Shown piece after piece: positions 35,901-49,400 of a stretch of 64,000 bases of DNA. Each line of letters opens with the position of its first letter. Positions within the stretch are counted from its first letter, which is position 1. The stretch lies in the NCBI RefSeq assembly GCF_026914265.1, contig NC_069130.1, forward strand, positions 76,615,070 through 76,679,069, in the 5' to 3' direction. The notes under the pieces are model-generated. The model did not search any database. It was not told where the DNA came from and worked only from the letters and a program-made list of their open reading frames with translations. The stretch comes from Mya arenaria. Taxonomy: Eukaryota; Mollusca; Bivalvia; Myida; Myidae. The position numbers were made by a program, and so were the translations under genes.

Positions 35901-37222
35901 ACAAAGTTGTTGCCCTTTGTTGCATTTTCATGTCCGAAGCATTACTTGAAAACTTTTAATGGAATTTAATTAAACTTCATGCTATGGTAAATAATTAAAC
36001 TTCATGCTATGGTAAATCACGTTCAGAGAAAGTGCAGTAAACAAAAATCATAACACGTAAGCAAATTACAGAGTTATTGCCGTCCGTTGTGTTTTTGTTT
36101 CTGTTTCAAACTTTTGCCGGTACAATAACTTGCAAACTACTTGATGGAATTTATTAAATCTTTATACATATGTAAAGCACAATAGAAGAAGTGCAGTGCA
36201 CAGAATCACAACGCTATATTATCAATTTACAGAATTATGTATTGCCCTTGCATGGTTACTTTTTTCTTGTCCAGCGCATAACTTATAAATAAAAAATAAT
36301 GGATGGAATTTAACTAAACTTCATACAATGTTTAAGCACAATGACAGAAAGTGTAATTTATGAGAACCATAACTATATCTTCATTAATTACAGCGTTATT
36401 GCCTTTTGTTACTTTTTCCAGTCTGCAGGGTAACTTCTAAATTGCTCAGTCGATTTTAATTGAACAACACACGTTGGTTAAGCATTGCAAGTGGAAAATG
36501 CAGTGCACAATAACCTTGGAGTTATGTTTGCCATTCGGGGGTATTCGTCACTCCTGTGACAGCTGTTGTTTTTGTTTTGTATTTAAATTAAAATATATTA
36601 GGTAATAGTTTATGTAACTGGTTATATACACGTGTAGTGAGCTTGCGTGTGTTTAATGGGTCTATATGTGTGTTTGTATGACGATGACTTTGTAATGCAC
36701 AATTTATATGAGCATTAATGGCTTAATAAGTTTTGAAAGATTCAAAGAAATATGTTTCAATAAAACTATTCGGCGTCAATGATAGCATAGCAATGCTGTA
36801 TTGTTCGAATATTGTGTGTCTCTGTGGTGTTAAAAAGCTATAGCGGTTATGCAATATATTTCCAAAAATATTTCGTAAATAAAAAGGAAATTGAATGCAC
36901 AAACAATGATTGATGGTTGATGCTTAACCTGTATTATCTGTGAAGTGTTAGGATGACGGTAGACGACAAACTCCCGGGAGAGCGATAGGAAGCTCCCGTC
37001 AGACTGTCGCTGCTTCCGGTTAATGTTGTAGCCCTCGTAGTTGAACGCCTTTACGAGAGGCGAGCCAGGCTGCCGGAAGTAAACGGAACCGTTCAAGTAG
37101 TTCACGGAGGAAGTGTTGGGGTCCAGGGATCCTAAGACGCGCATAAAGTTTTCCAGGTCAGTGAATCCCCCACGCGCCACGACCATAGTGGTGCAGAAGG
37201 CCAGACCTAGTTGGGCCACCAT
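32909..37222 (-). CDS. DUF1838-like protein, probably secreted, 4 exons
   Basis: Exons 37222-36929, 34695-34490, 34058-33419 and 33232-32909 join in phase to 487 aa. Conserved-looking stretches are WINPISGQPNEVFTVMNDPVN, a DPW|YDSVELFAFF junction, and SVPMTGTWMRKSEYLPWMELG. These fit the pattern I recall for the DUF1838 family, known mainly from bacteria; the function is unknown. At least ten N-x-S/T sequons (e.g. NTS, NGS, NYS, NET, NAS, NGT, NHT, NWT) suggest passage through the secretory pathway. The first ~16 residues (MVAQLGLAFCTTMVVA) are hydrophobic and could be a signal peptide, although an acceptor-like cag just upstream leaves room for an extra 5' exon. The stop follows FTFSNANF. 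Family assignment is moderate; the gene model is good. Confidence 0.72.
35130..36560. repeat. Degenerate ~150-190-bp tandem repeat in intron 1 of the DUF1838-like gene
   Basis: About eight diverged units share ...aactactggatggaatttaa...cttcatacaatgg, tacagagttattgccctttgtt and cttgtccggagcataacttg. The array ends near a small hairpin tcactcctgtga followed by cagctgttg (about 36548-36569). The unit style resembles the arrays inside the Helitron-like elements further right, particularly 59815-61197. Confidence 0.65.
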
Positions 37223-39969
37223 AGTCCTGCCCTGGTAATGAAAAATATATTAAGGTTCAAGAATACCATACGAAGATTTTCCAGATTGACCTAGGACTAG
37301 GGGGAGCTTGACAGCTGTGATATTAATGTGAAATATAATTAACTACAGTATAGTTTAAAACTATATTTGTAATGGTTTTCATATCATGGGGGTAAGGGCA
37401 GCTCAATATTTTAAGGTCCGTGAATTCCCCGTGCCCCACGGCGATTGTGTCAAAAAATGCTAGCCGAGTTAGTTGGGATCCAAGGACTTGCATAAACTTT
37501 CAAGTATGATGTGTCATGTCGAAAAATTAGCGTTGCATTTGAAAAATAACCCCTGACGCAGATCACGTCTAAACGCAGAATTGCTGTAACAATATGCATA
37601 TGCGTCATAAAAATACTGATGTTTGTTTTGTTTTGTACGAGGACATCATACGTTCCGGACACAAATTAATGTCTTCTTCCGTCTATGTTCATTCATTCAT
37701 TCATGCCACATAAGTGAAAAAATGAGTTATTCCGATGAACATTTTACCAACATTTTGTACAACAGTTTATAAATATATAAACAGGCGTTAACACATCACT
37801 TACCATAACTTAGCCAAGTCAGAGTGCAAATTGTTCAACAGAAACTGAACAAACAGATAAGAATTTATCTCTTACATGTAGTAGGGGATGATTCAGTGGC
37901 ATCCTTAAACTTTTGTTAAGCATTATGTTTGAATGGAATATAAAACGTCTTTTTCGTAAATGAATGCTTGAGTGATTGAGTGATTGAGTGAGTGATTGAG
38001 TGAGTGAGTGAGTGAGTGAGTGAGTGAGTGAGTGAGTGAGTGAGTGAGTGAGTGAGAGTGAGTGAGTGAGTGAGTGAGTGAGTGAGTGAGTGAGTGAGTG
38101 AGTGAGTGAGTGAACAAACACATATTCCGATCAAGTTCTTAAATATTTAGTATGAAATATATGTTGTCATTTGTATAGCTCAAATATATCGTACAATTCA
38201 TCACCAAATTTTTCTTAACTGTGCCAGCGTCGGTTCGATCCCGTTTTAAACCAGATTTTCTCTTTATACTTCAATGATATATTTTTGTAAAATTTCGGTA
38301 TTAACAAGTTAAATAATTGTAAAGTAAGTGTTTTCATATGCCTTACCGAGTAAAATTATGTTTGGTCCATGAGCCATTCCCTTTCTACAGATGAAAATGA
38401 TCTTTATAAGCTTTTAGCTTCCGATCATCTTAAACATTCAGTTTGAAATATATGTTTTCAAGAAATAAATATGTTTGAACTCCGAAGTGTGTTCACCAGA
38501 GTGACGTTTAGAACCCATATGACATATTCTGCCATCTACTCTTTTTAAATTGGTAATTTATGATTACAAAATATATACTGACAAAAGGATAAACCGAACT
38601 TCGAAGAATTCAGTTTAAAATATCCATAATGAATACACTAACTGATAGAATGTGATTTTAATGCAATAATTGAATGTGGCTGTTTCTAATTAACAGTTTT
38701 TTTGAAAAAGAGAAAAACGTATGGAGAGGTGACAGACTTAAATCCTGACATTTTTTTCAGATTTACTAACAAAGTTGATAATTTACAAGTATGGACTTTT
38801 CACCAAATAATTCTGGCTTTTTAATTTTACTGTTTGGTAAAGCAAGAAAAAAATGAAAGAGTTCACACTTAACTTAGCCACAAAATTTGCTAGGCAACAG
38901 TGGCCATTTTAATGCAGAAGAGAAAATAATTATTCCGAACATTTATTTAAACAAGCATGTACAATTTCTTATCTGCAAGATTTTTTTTCCATTACAACAA
39001 GTTATATATGTACAAATGTAGAAATTCGAACCACCCTACATTAATTAGGGAGCCGTTTTGCGCAATCGGAACACCTCGGCCAGTATTCAACAGAATTGAC
39101 TATCACGAACCTTGACGGAGATGGCCGAGTTGTTACGTTTGCCGTATTCCCTCTCGGCTTGAGAAATACTGATATTAAAGTTTAACATGACGAAATATTA
39201 ACTCCTTAAAATGAACTTGCTGCAATCAATGTGGAGTGAATTCTTTCAAATCTTGACGTTGTTAAGTAACAGATCGATGATATAATTGTCCAGTGTCAAT
39301 ATGATTTTTCCCCATTTGCTTCGAATTAACTTTAGTTCAACTGAACCACTTTATCTATTATATGAAAATAACAGTGTAAACATTCTGAAACAATGATCGT
39401 TTTGTTTATTCATTTTTTTTAATGTTTTCGTTAATAAAAAAATAAATGGTATCTACAGCAGTATATAAATTGTTTCGGCAATATCTCGATTACTCCCGGA
39501 TTGAAACATCAACTTGGAAGATTCAAAATGGCTTTCTTTAATGCAAAATCAATCGGAACACCTTGGCCATCTCCGCATTACGACCAAGGCAACTCCGGTT
39601 GATGCAAAATATATAAGGACCGAGAAAATTGATAATTCTGATAGGTTTTAATTTTAAAAAATGGTACCCTTTATTGAATGTTGCTGTAAAATTACTTAGA
39701 TTTTCGATTTGTTGAGGCATTCCGGAATTATGCAACTGTCCAGTGATGGACCTGTAACAATTAAACAAAATATGTCAAGGGCGAATAATAAATGTTATTA
39801 ATGCCATAAATGCATACATTTCACCTATAGTTCAGAATTATACTTTCCGATAAAATAATATCAAAACAAAGATTTTGCTATCAATATTATAGAGGTATCA
39901 AAATGCCGCATGATCAGGGGAGGTCATCGCGTATGAATTATTGAGATGAAAGTAGTAGCATGCCGTTAT
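37223..39969. other. Intergenic region with exon-like fragments and a GAGT microsatellite
   Basis: 37400-37500 contains pieces similar to exon 1 of the DUF1838-like gene (ggtccgtgaattccccgtgccccac against ggtcagtgaatcccccacgcgccac, then ttagttggga and cttgcataaactttc) in changed order. The remainder has no gene recognised. Confidence 0.45.
37975..38113. repeat. (GAGT)n microsatellite
   Basis: About 34 tetranucleotide units with a single interruption (gagagtg near 38054). All six frames read Ser/Leu/Thr/His periodic peptides and are not genes. Confidence 0.97.
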
Positions 39970-39980
39970 GGCTAAATACT

Positions 39981-42900
39981 GGTACAGGGTGATACAGGAA
40001 TCCAGTGCATTTCACGTGACATCAAATCAAAACGTGAAATCCACTCAGAACTAAGTTATTTTAATTAATAATTATTATTTTTTGTATACATATTGGAAAG
40101 TGCCTCATAAAGAGTTATCATTTCAATTTTATTGAAATTGGTCAAAAAAATAAAGAAGTTAGAGCAATTTTTCATTTTTTTTCAAAAATAGATCGGAAAT
40201 CGAGGTGAAATCCAGATTTCGATAAGTGAAATCCACTCATAACTCATTAATTTTAATAAATAATTTTGTGTTTTTGAATACTTATTAGAAAGTGCCTCAT
40301 AAAGGGTTGATATTTCAAATTTTATTGAAATTGGTCAAAAAATGAAAAAGTTAGAGCAATTATTCGAAAATAGATCGGAAATCGAGGTGAAATCCAGTTT
40401 TCGAGAAGTGAAATCCACTCCTAACTCATTTATTTTTTACAAATTATTTGTTTTGTTAAACAAATAATTGAAAAGGCTTCATAATGGGTTTATATTTCAA
40501 ATTTTATTCAAATTGATCCAAAAATAAGAAAGTTGTAGACCTATTTTGAAAAAAGATCGGATATCGAAGTGAAATCCACATTTTGACAAGTGAAATCCAC
40601 TTTTTCAGACGTGAAATCCAATCATAACTCATTTATTTTTAACAAATTATTTTTTTGTTGAACAAATAATTGAAAAGGCATTATCATAGGTTTATTTTTT
40701 AAATATAAATGGAATTGGTCCAAAAAATGAAGAAGTTAGATTAATATATTGAAGATAGATCTGAAAGCGAAGTGAAATTCCCTTTTTGAGAAGTGAAATC
40801 CAATATTTGGGAAAGAAATCTACTAAGTGTAAAGAAATAATTTCAATCAAGTATCTTTATATTAATACAGTAGTAGTTTGTGTCCGATGATTATATTTTA
40901 ATGTTTTATTTACTTACATAATTAGTATCATTTAATCCGTTTTAGTCGTGATTTCTTATATAACATTAGATCTAATATCTGAATCAGTTGATGCAATATT
41001 TTGGTGTGTTTTTTACTTTAAGTAATCACTATCCAATATATTAGTTCTATAATTTCGTTTAATAATTACTCTTGTCTTTGATCTATATCTATCAAAGACG
41101 AGGATTACGACTCTCACGTGCCGATACCGTCGCGCCTATCGCACTTAGCGGTTAAGGTGATACATCAAATATCCGAGAAAGTTGACATAACATACTCGGC
41201 TGTAAAATTAAAGAAGTTTAGTACAATGGCAATAATTATTTTATGCCGAAAAAGAATTTGAGATGATATGGAAAGTATAAAATGTATCAGAAATGGCAAT
41301 TGTCATTGCTATGTTTTTATTTTTTATGCTATGAACATTTAGTGTTGGATATACGTATAATTTGATATTATTTTTATAAGCACATTTGCGAACTATTATT
41401 ACTACAACAATAAATATTACTTACATGTATTTTTTTATATAAATGTTATAATGTTAACAGCTAATCGTTTGAAATAACATATTTGAAATATGGATTGAAA
41501 TTAGTCCTGTAGCTTTTCGCATAAATATTGATAATATTACAGTTTTTGTAGAACAATTAACGTATCACTGTTGAAATATTTATTGAAATTTAATGTCATT
41601 TATTTGAATACATGGTCTAACTTTTTTATAAGCATATTTAAAATCAATTTAAAGCAAAATATTAATGAAAATATAAATCGACATGAAATTTATAATAACT
41701 AACATCACAATAATTGCTTTTAGCTCGTATTAATCTATGAAATTACGTAATATGTTTCCTGATGGCGTGAAAGTATTTAATGTGTCCTTTGTTGTTGTAA
41801 TGCACCATGTCACTGTGATAGTCCTTTTTAAATCTAATGTCCTTCATTTCAATGCATTGTACACTTTTTCGAACAAGATTATTGATGCGTTTTCTATGGG
41901 CATTGAAGCTTCCCCTTTCTGTTATGTATGTGAAATATACCTTTCCACATCCATTGTGTTTCAGTTGTTTAGAGATACTTATGATATGATAAGCGATCTT
42001 TTGTGCATATATTTCTCTTTGGGTGTCCGGTGATGGGTGTGCTCACGCCGAGAATCACTATTGAAGCCCAGCACGGGTGGCAGTGAACACCCTCACGAAT
42101 TATTCCATTTTAAATTTTTCACATGGGGCTATGTTCAAAGTTTATCTGTGTATATTTTTTCATATTTTGCCATTGTTTATTTTGTGTAATTATTTTCCTT
42201 CACTGTTGTGAACATACCTTTTCATTATCTCTCATTATTGTAAACCAAGTTAAACATATGATTTCACTTGGTGTAACTTTGTTCTGTTGTATTTGTTTGT
42301 TTCTTCTTCTTTTTTAAACTTTATGATTACGTATATCAACCAATGTGCATGTAAAAATAACCATAAATAAATGGCTGGCATAAACAAATAAAACAAAACA
42401 ATTTTCGGATTATTTATTAATTTTTTAATATTTTCAAAATTCGAAAGTAAAAAAGGGCCAAAATTGAGGGCGCCTCCACGTGGTATGGCCTGGATGTGTA
42501 TGGATATTGTGTTTATCATGAAAAAAAACAAAACAATTATGCATACACAACAAAACGCCCTCAAAATATAGCTTCAACTTTCTTATTTTTGGATCAATTT
42601 GAATAAAATTTGAAATATAAACCCATTATGAAGCCTTTTCAATTATTTGTTTAACAACAAAAAAAAATGTTAAAAATAAATGAGTTATGAGTGGATTTCA
42701 CGTCTCAAGAAGTGGATTTCACTTGTCAAAATGTGGATTTCGCTTCGATTTCCGAAAAATTGCTCTAACTTCTTCATTTATTTGATATATTTCAATAAAA
42801 TTTGAAATGTAAACCCTTTATTAGGCACTTTGCAAAATGTATACAAAAAATTAAAAATTACAAATTAATATAACTGAGTTAGGAGTGGATTTGACTTCTC

Positions 42901-43322
42901 GAAAACTGGATTTCACGTCGATTTCCGATCTATTTTCGAAAAATTGCTCTAACTTCTTCATTTTTTGACCAATTTCAATAAAATTTGAAATATCAACCCT
43001 TTATGAGGCACTTTCTAATAAGTATACAAAAACACAAAATTATTTATTAAAATTAATGAGTTTTAGTGGATTTCACTTATCGAAATCCAGATTTCACCTC
43101 GATTTCCGATCTATTTTTGAAAAAAAATGAAAAATTGCTCAAACTTCTTTATTTTTTGACCAATTTCAATAAAATTTGAAATGTAAACCCTTTATGACGC
43201 ACTTTCCAATATGTTTACAGAAAAATAATAATTATTAATTAAAATAACTGAGTTCTGAGTGGAATTCACGTTTTGATTTGATGTCACGTGAAATGCACTG
43301 GATTCCTGTATCACCCCGCACC
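39981..43322. mobile_element. 3.3-kb non-autonomous transposon with ~0.8-kb inverted arms and 10-bp target duplication
   Basis: The left end ggtacagggtgatacaggaa and the right end (minus strand ggtgcggggtgatacaggaa) are inverted and stay alike for about 0.8 kb inwards. Each arm consists of about four ~185-bp subrepeats that alternate gtgaaatccactc, gaaagtgcctcataaagggt and tttattgaaattggtcaaaaaa. Direct repeats ggctaaatac lie at 39970-39979 and 43323-43332. The central 40.83-42.54 kb has no convincing ORF. Long arms with a 9-10-bp duplication fit Mutator-like or foldback elements; no transposase is present. Confidence 0.85.
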
Positions 43323-43434
43323 GGCTAAATACCGAACAATTCGGTAAAAAACAATAATATGATTGACCCATATTAGGGCAACACGTGCATATTTTGTTTT
43401 GATCAAGTTAAAGAACTAGTAATCTTTAAATAAA

Positions 43435-46400
43435 ATGGCTGCAGACACAGGTACATTTTATTAACATTCATTTCTGTATTTGTATCAATGTAGATTTTTT
43501 TGTTACGAATATTTTGTACAGGCGAGTAGTTACTGGACAGCAGTAGTTCTCGGACAGTCGCGATTTTCACCTCATTTTTGAAGTTACATATGAAACGCTT
43601 CCAACTATAAATCGGGTGCTAAAAATGTCTTAGCAGATAACTGGGAGTAGGATTTGTTATTGGTCCCATCAGATAACAACAATTTTTATCAGGTAAGGAT
43701 TATACTCAGAAGTCTAATAACAAAAACAACAATAAAAATTGGACTTCTTGTGCAAGCAATTTTACATTTGTATCAAGAAAATCTAATTTCATAAATGATT
43801 TCAAAAACACGCCTTTGTAACCGTCGTGCGTTTATAGAATAACATTCCGTTATAGACAGAAGTACGTTAGAAGTACGTATGTTTACTTGGTTGGTAATAT
43901 GCAAGTTAGCAAAGCCTGAGCTCCGTGTGGATTGAGATAAACTGTATATAAAGACCAGTGGACACCTTCAGGGTTGAGCATGCTTTTTTTCTGAAGGGAT
44001 CTGTTGGCCTTGTTTGGCCTCACACGGTACACCTTTAACAAGGAGGTGGTGGTGTGTGTGTGTGTGTGTGTGGGGGGGGGTCGAAATCCCATGTAAATGA
44101 TCCATCAACCGGTCTCCAGGCAGGGGACAAATATCAGCTAGACTCTCAACAGTAAAAACAACAAAAATCCACCAAAAGATTCTTCATTTCCCCTAAAGGT
44201 ATAAATATAACCAGGCTTAAAAATAATGATAGGGGAACTTTTTTAAGTACTAAATCACCAGAAGTTTTAATTTGATTATTAATAATAAGGTCGCTGAAAT
44301 GGAGTTTTCTTTAAGCATTTTTGGGAAGAAGTAAAATATAATAACATAAACTTGCGAAAGGGCTCTCAAGCCTTTAGGAAGAGTTTGCACCGTTCGTTTT
44401 TAACACATTTTTATGGGAAGAGCAGAGGTTATTGTACGTTTTTATAAGTTTAAAACAAATGAAACAAAATTGAATTTGGTTTTCATTTAAAATGTTAGCA
44501 TTGCCCATAGTTCGTGTTTAAATATGATTTGTTATGTTTGTTTCTATTAAAAGATATTCCGAAAATCACAATTGAAAGTAACAGGTGTCAAACACATGTT
44601 CAAAGTTTAAAGCACATGGTTGAAAATCTCATGTTCGTGTGGAAAATTCCCATAAACGTCCCTAGCTATTTTTAAACACCTATAATAAATATCATATAAA
44701 TTAATTAAACGCTACGTTGAATACAATATATTATTTATTCACATTTACACACGTATAGAGGGCGTTCGAAATTTTGATTAGACTATGTGCGAATAAGGTG
44801 ACAATAGCATCTGACAACTTACACAATTGCAAAACATAATTTTCAGTGATCAAACTACGTTTTGAGTACGAACCGTGTGATTTGTAAGTTACAGAACGAG
44901 TTTCTACAAGTTTAATAAAATTGACTAGAATCTTTATAGGAAGGGACAAAGAAATAGCCGTTTGAAAATTGACAACTACTTAAATTACCTTAATTACAGT
45001 GAAGTAACATTTTTCAATGCTGCTTTTAGCGTTGACTCAACGGGGAGAAACGTGGGAAAAATTATAGAAATGAATGCCGTGGGCGATATGCTTATATTGC
45101 AGGGTATAGTGGAAACAAGATTAACAAGATAACGTTCGCGGGAAGGAAAAATCACGGCAATAAGTAAATTCTGAAAAAACCCTGTGGTTTGTACTGTGCC
45201 TTATTCCCTTCAATTTCAAATGGATGTTCATACATTAAATAAGTAATGTATGACGCCATGGAAAAAGTTCACTCATTCATGGCATGGCTCTACATATGCT
45301 GAAGAATTTATGCATAAAATCCAAAACATTATGAAAGAGATATATCGCATATGAGGAAATTAAAAACACAAACTGTTTTGTATATACAAAGTCAAGTAGC
45401 AGTACTAATGCCAAGAGCTCATTTTTTTTTCATTTCCTTTCTTTTGTAGTTATTAAATAAACTTCAAATGAGGTTTCAACTACTGACTTATTGACAAAAA
45501 TTGGATGCATATTCCCTAAGACCATATTCAAAATTCAACTTCTGGCTGAAAGAAAACGGACAGACAGATAATTGGATGGACGGACTGACAGACATCTTGC
45601 ATTCTCTGCTCATTTCTTACTAAAATAAATTATAACTAAGAAAATTAGCTCTGACCAAATGCAGATGATCTATTTCTGAAGGAAAAACAAAAAAAATAAT
45701 TTCTGTAATAGATTACATTGATGTATAATTGATGGACTTGTAAACAATGGATACTTATCCTTCTTTAAGGACTTGTGAATAATCTTTTGCTACTTTCACA
45801 ATCTTTTAATGGTCTTTATCTTCCTTTGGACTTCTTAAGTTTATGATAATCAATTGAAATTTTTATCAGTAAACAAAGTTAGTAGTTTAAAATTTAACCT
45901 AGTAACTGTAAGAAGTCAAAAGTCTGTGAAGTGGTAATGATATTTGTATAAATATATTTGTTGTCTTGCAGCATTATGTTAGTCTTCTTCAATGTTTGAA
46001 GACTTGTAGAGTTGCATGTCTTTTCCAATGTATTGTGTGTTGTCTTGTAGCGTTGTCAGTCATTTTTAATGTTTGTTGTCTTGTTTAATGTTTGTTGTCT
46101 TGCCGTGTTGTAAGTCTTGTTTAATGTTTGTTGTCTTGCCGTGTTGTAAGGCTTGTTTAATGTTTGTTGTCTTGCCGTGTTGTAAGTCTTGTTTAATGTT
46201 TGTTGTCTTGCAGTGTTTTAAGTTTTGTTTAATGTTTGTTGTGTTGCCGTGTTGTAAGTCTTGTTTAATGTTTGTTGTGTTGCCGTGTTGTAAGTCTTGT
46301 TTAATGTTTGTTGTGTTGCCGTGTTGTAAGTCTTGTTTAATGTTTGTTGTCTTGCAGTGTTGTAAGTCTTGTTTAATGTTTGTTGTGTTGCCGTGTTGTA

Positions 46401-49400
46401 AGTCTTGTTTAATGTTTGTTGTCTTGCCGTGTTGTAAGTCTTGTTTAATGTTTGTTGTGTTGCCGTGTTGTAAGTCTTGTTTAATGTTTGTTGTGTTGCC
46501 GTGTTGTAAGTCTTGTTTAATGTTTGTTGTCTTGCAGTGTTTAAAGTTTTGTTTAATGTTTGTTGTCTTGCCATGTTGTAAGCCTTGTTTAATGTTGTTG
46601 TCTTGCCGTGTTGTAAGTCTTGTTTAATGTTTGTTGTGTTGCAGTGTTTTAAGTCTTGTTTAATGTTTGTTGTGTTGCCGTGTTGTAAGTCTTGTTAAAT
46701 GTTTGTTGTGTTGCAGTGTTGTAAGTTTTGTTTAATGTTTGTTGTGTTACCGTGTTGTAAGACTTGTTAAATGTTTGTTGTGTTGCAGTGTTATAAGACT
46801 TGTTAAATGTTTGTTGTGTTGCTGTGTTGTAAGTCTTGTTTAATGTTTGTTGTCTTGCCGTGTTGTAAGTTTTGTTTAATGTTTGTTGTGTTGCAGTGTT
46901 ATAAGTTTTGTTTAATGTTTGTTGTGTTACCGTGTTGTAAGACTTGTTAAATGTTTGTTGTCTTGCTGTGTTGTAAGTTTTGTTTAATGTTTGTTGTGTT
47001 GCAGTGTTGTAAGTTTTGTTTAATGTTTGTTGTCTTGCCGTGTTGTAAGTTTTGTTTAATGTTTGTTGTGTTGCAGTGTTATAAGTTTTGTTTAATGTTT
47101 GTTGTGTTGCTGTGTTGTAAGTCTTGTTTAATGTTTGTTGTCTTGCCGTGTTGTAAGTTTTGTTTAATGTTTGTTGTGTTACCGTGTTGTAAGACTTGTT
47201 AAATGTTTGTTGTGTTGCAGTGTTGTAAGTCTTGTTAAATGTTTGTTGTGTTACCGTGTTGTAAGTTTTGTTTAATGTTTGTTGTCTTGCAGTGTTATAA
47301 GTTTTGTTTAATGTTTGTTGTCTTGCTGTGTTGTAAGTTTTGTTTAATGTTTGTTGTGTTACCGTGTTGTAAGACTTGTTAAATGTTTGTTGTGTTGCCG
47401 TGTTGTAAGACTTGTTAAATGTTTGTTGTGTTACCGTGTTGTAAGACTTGTTAAATGTTTGTTGTGTTACCGTGTTGTAAGACTTGTTAAATGTTTGTTG
47501 TGTTACCGTGTTGTAAGTTTTGTTTAATGTTTGTTGTCTTGCAGTGTTGTAAGTTTTGTTTAATGTTTGTTGTGTTGCAGTGTTGTAAGTTTTGTTTAAT
47601 GTTTGTTGTCTTGCCGTGTTGTAAGTTTTGTTTAATGTTTGTTGTGTTGCAGTGTTGTAAGTTTTGTTTAATGTTTGTTGTCTTGCAGTGTTGTAAGTTT
47701 TGTTTAATGTTTGTTGTCTTGCAGTGTTGTAAGTTTTGTTTAATGTTTGTTGTCTTGCAGTGTTATAAGTTTTGTTTAATGTTTGTTGTCTTGCCGTGTT
47801 GTAAGTTTTGTTTAATGTTTGTTGTGTTACCGTGTTGTAAGACTTGTTAAATGTTTGTTGTGTTGCCGTGTTGTAAGACTTGTTAAATGTTTGTTGTGTT
47901 ACCGTGTTGTAAGACTTGTTAAATGTTTGTTGTGTTACCGTGTTGTAAGACTTGTTAAATGTTTGTTGTGTTACCGTGTTGTAAGACTTGTTAAATGTTT
48001 GTTGTGTTACCGTGTTGTAAGTTTTGTTTAATGTTTGTTGTCTTGCAGTGTTGTAAGTTTTGTTTAATGTTTGTTGTGTTGCAGTGTTGTAAGTTTTGTT
48101 TAATGTTTGTTGTGTTGCAGTGTTATAAGTTTTGTTTAATGTTTGTTGTCTTGCTGTGTTGTAAGACTTGTTTAAAGTTTGTTGTCTTGCCGTGTTGTAA
48201 GTTTTGTTTAATGTTTGTTGTGTTGCAGTGTTATAAGTTTTGTTTAATGTTTGTTGTCTTGCTGTGTTGTAAGTTTTGTTTAATGTTTGTTGTGTTGCAG
48301 TGTTATAAGTTTTGTTTAATGTTTGTTGTGTTACCGTGTTGTAAGACTTGTTAAATGTTTGTTGTGTTGCCATGTTGTAAGTCTTGTTTAATGTTTGTTG
48401 TGTTACCGTGTTGTAAGACTTGTTAAATGTTTGTTGTGTTACCGTGTTGTAAGACTTGTTAAATGTTTGTCGTGTTGCTGTGTTGTAAGTCTTGTTTAAT
48501 GTTTGTTGTCTTGCCGTGTTGTAAGTTTTGTTTAATGTTTGTTGTCTTGCTGTGTTGTAAGTTTTGTTTAATGTTTGTTGTGTTGCAGTGTTATAAGTTT
48601 TGTTTAATGTTTGTTGTGTTGCTGTGTTGTAAGTCTTGTTTAATGTTTGTTTTCTTGCCGTGTTGTAAGTTTTGTTTAATGTTTGTTGTGTTACCGTGTT
48701 GTAAGACTTGTTAAATGTTTGTTGTGTTGCAGTGTTGTAAGTCTTGTTAAATGTTTGTTGTGTTACCGTGTTGTAAGTTTTGTTTAATGTTTGTTGTCTT
48801 GCAGTGTTATAAGTTTTGTTTAATGTTTGTTGTCTTGCTGTGTTGTAAGTTTTGTTTAATGTTTGTTGTGTTACCGTGTTGTAAGACTTGTTAAATGTTT
48901 GTTGTGTTACCGTGTTGTAAGACTTGTTAAATGTTTGTTGTGTTACCGTGTTGTAAGTTTTGTTTAATGTTTGTTGTCTTGCAGTGTTATAAGTTTTGTT
49001 TAATGTTTGTTGTCTTGCTGTGTTGTAAGTCTTGTTTAATGTTTGTTGTGTTGCAGTGTTGTAAGTTTTGTTTAATGTTTGTTGTGTTGCAGTGTTATAA
49101 GTTTTGTTTAAAGTTTGTTGTCTTGCTGTGTTGTAAGACTTGTTTAAAGTTTGTTGTCTTGCCGTGTTGTAAGTTTTGTTTAATGTTTGTTGTGTTGCAG
49201 TGTTATAAGTTTTGTTTAATGTTTGTTGTCTTGCTGTGTTGTAAGTCTTGTTTAATGTTTGTTGTCTTGCCGTGTTGTAAGTTTTGTTTAATGTTTGTTG
49301 TGTTGCAGTGTTATAAGTTTTGTTTAATGTTTGTTGTCTTGCCGTGTTGTAAGTTTTGTTTAATGTTTGTTGTGTTGCAGTGTTATAAGTTTTGTTTAAT

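Noticed and set aside
41737..42317. ORFs in the centre of the 3.3-kb inverted-arm element
   Set aside because: Short, hydrophobic by AT composition, with no transposase motif.
46649..48373. 574-codon open frame on the minus strand with a TQQTLNKTYN-type repeat
   Set aside because: It is the 36-bp minisatellite read in a frame that lacks stops; other frames and the other strand are equally open, and no start context or flanking exons are seen.
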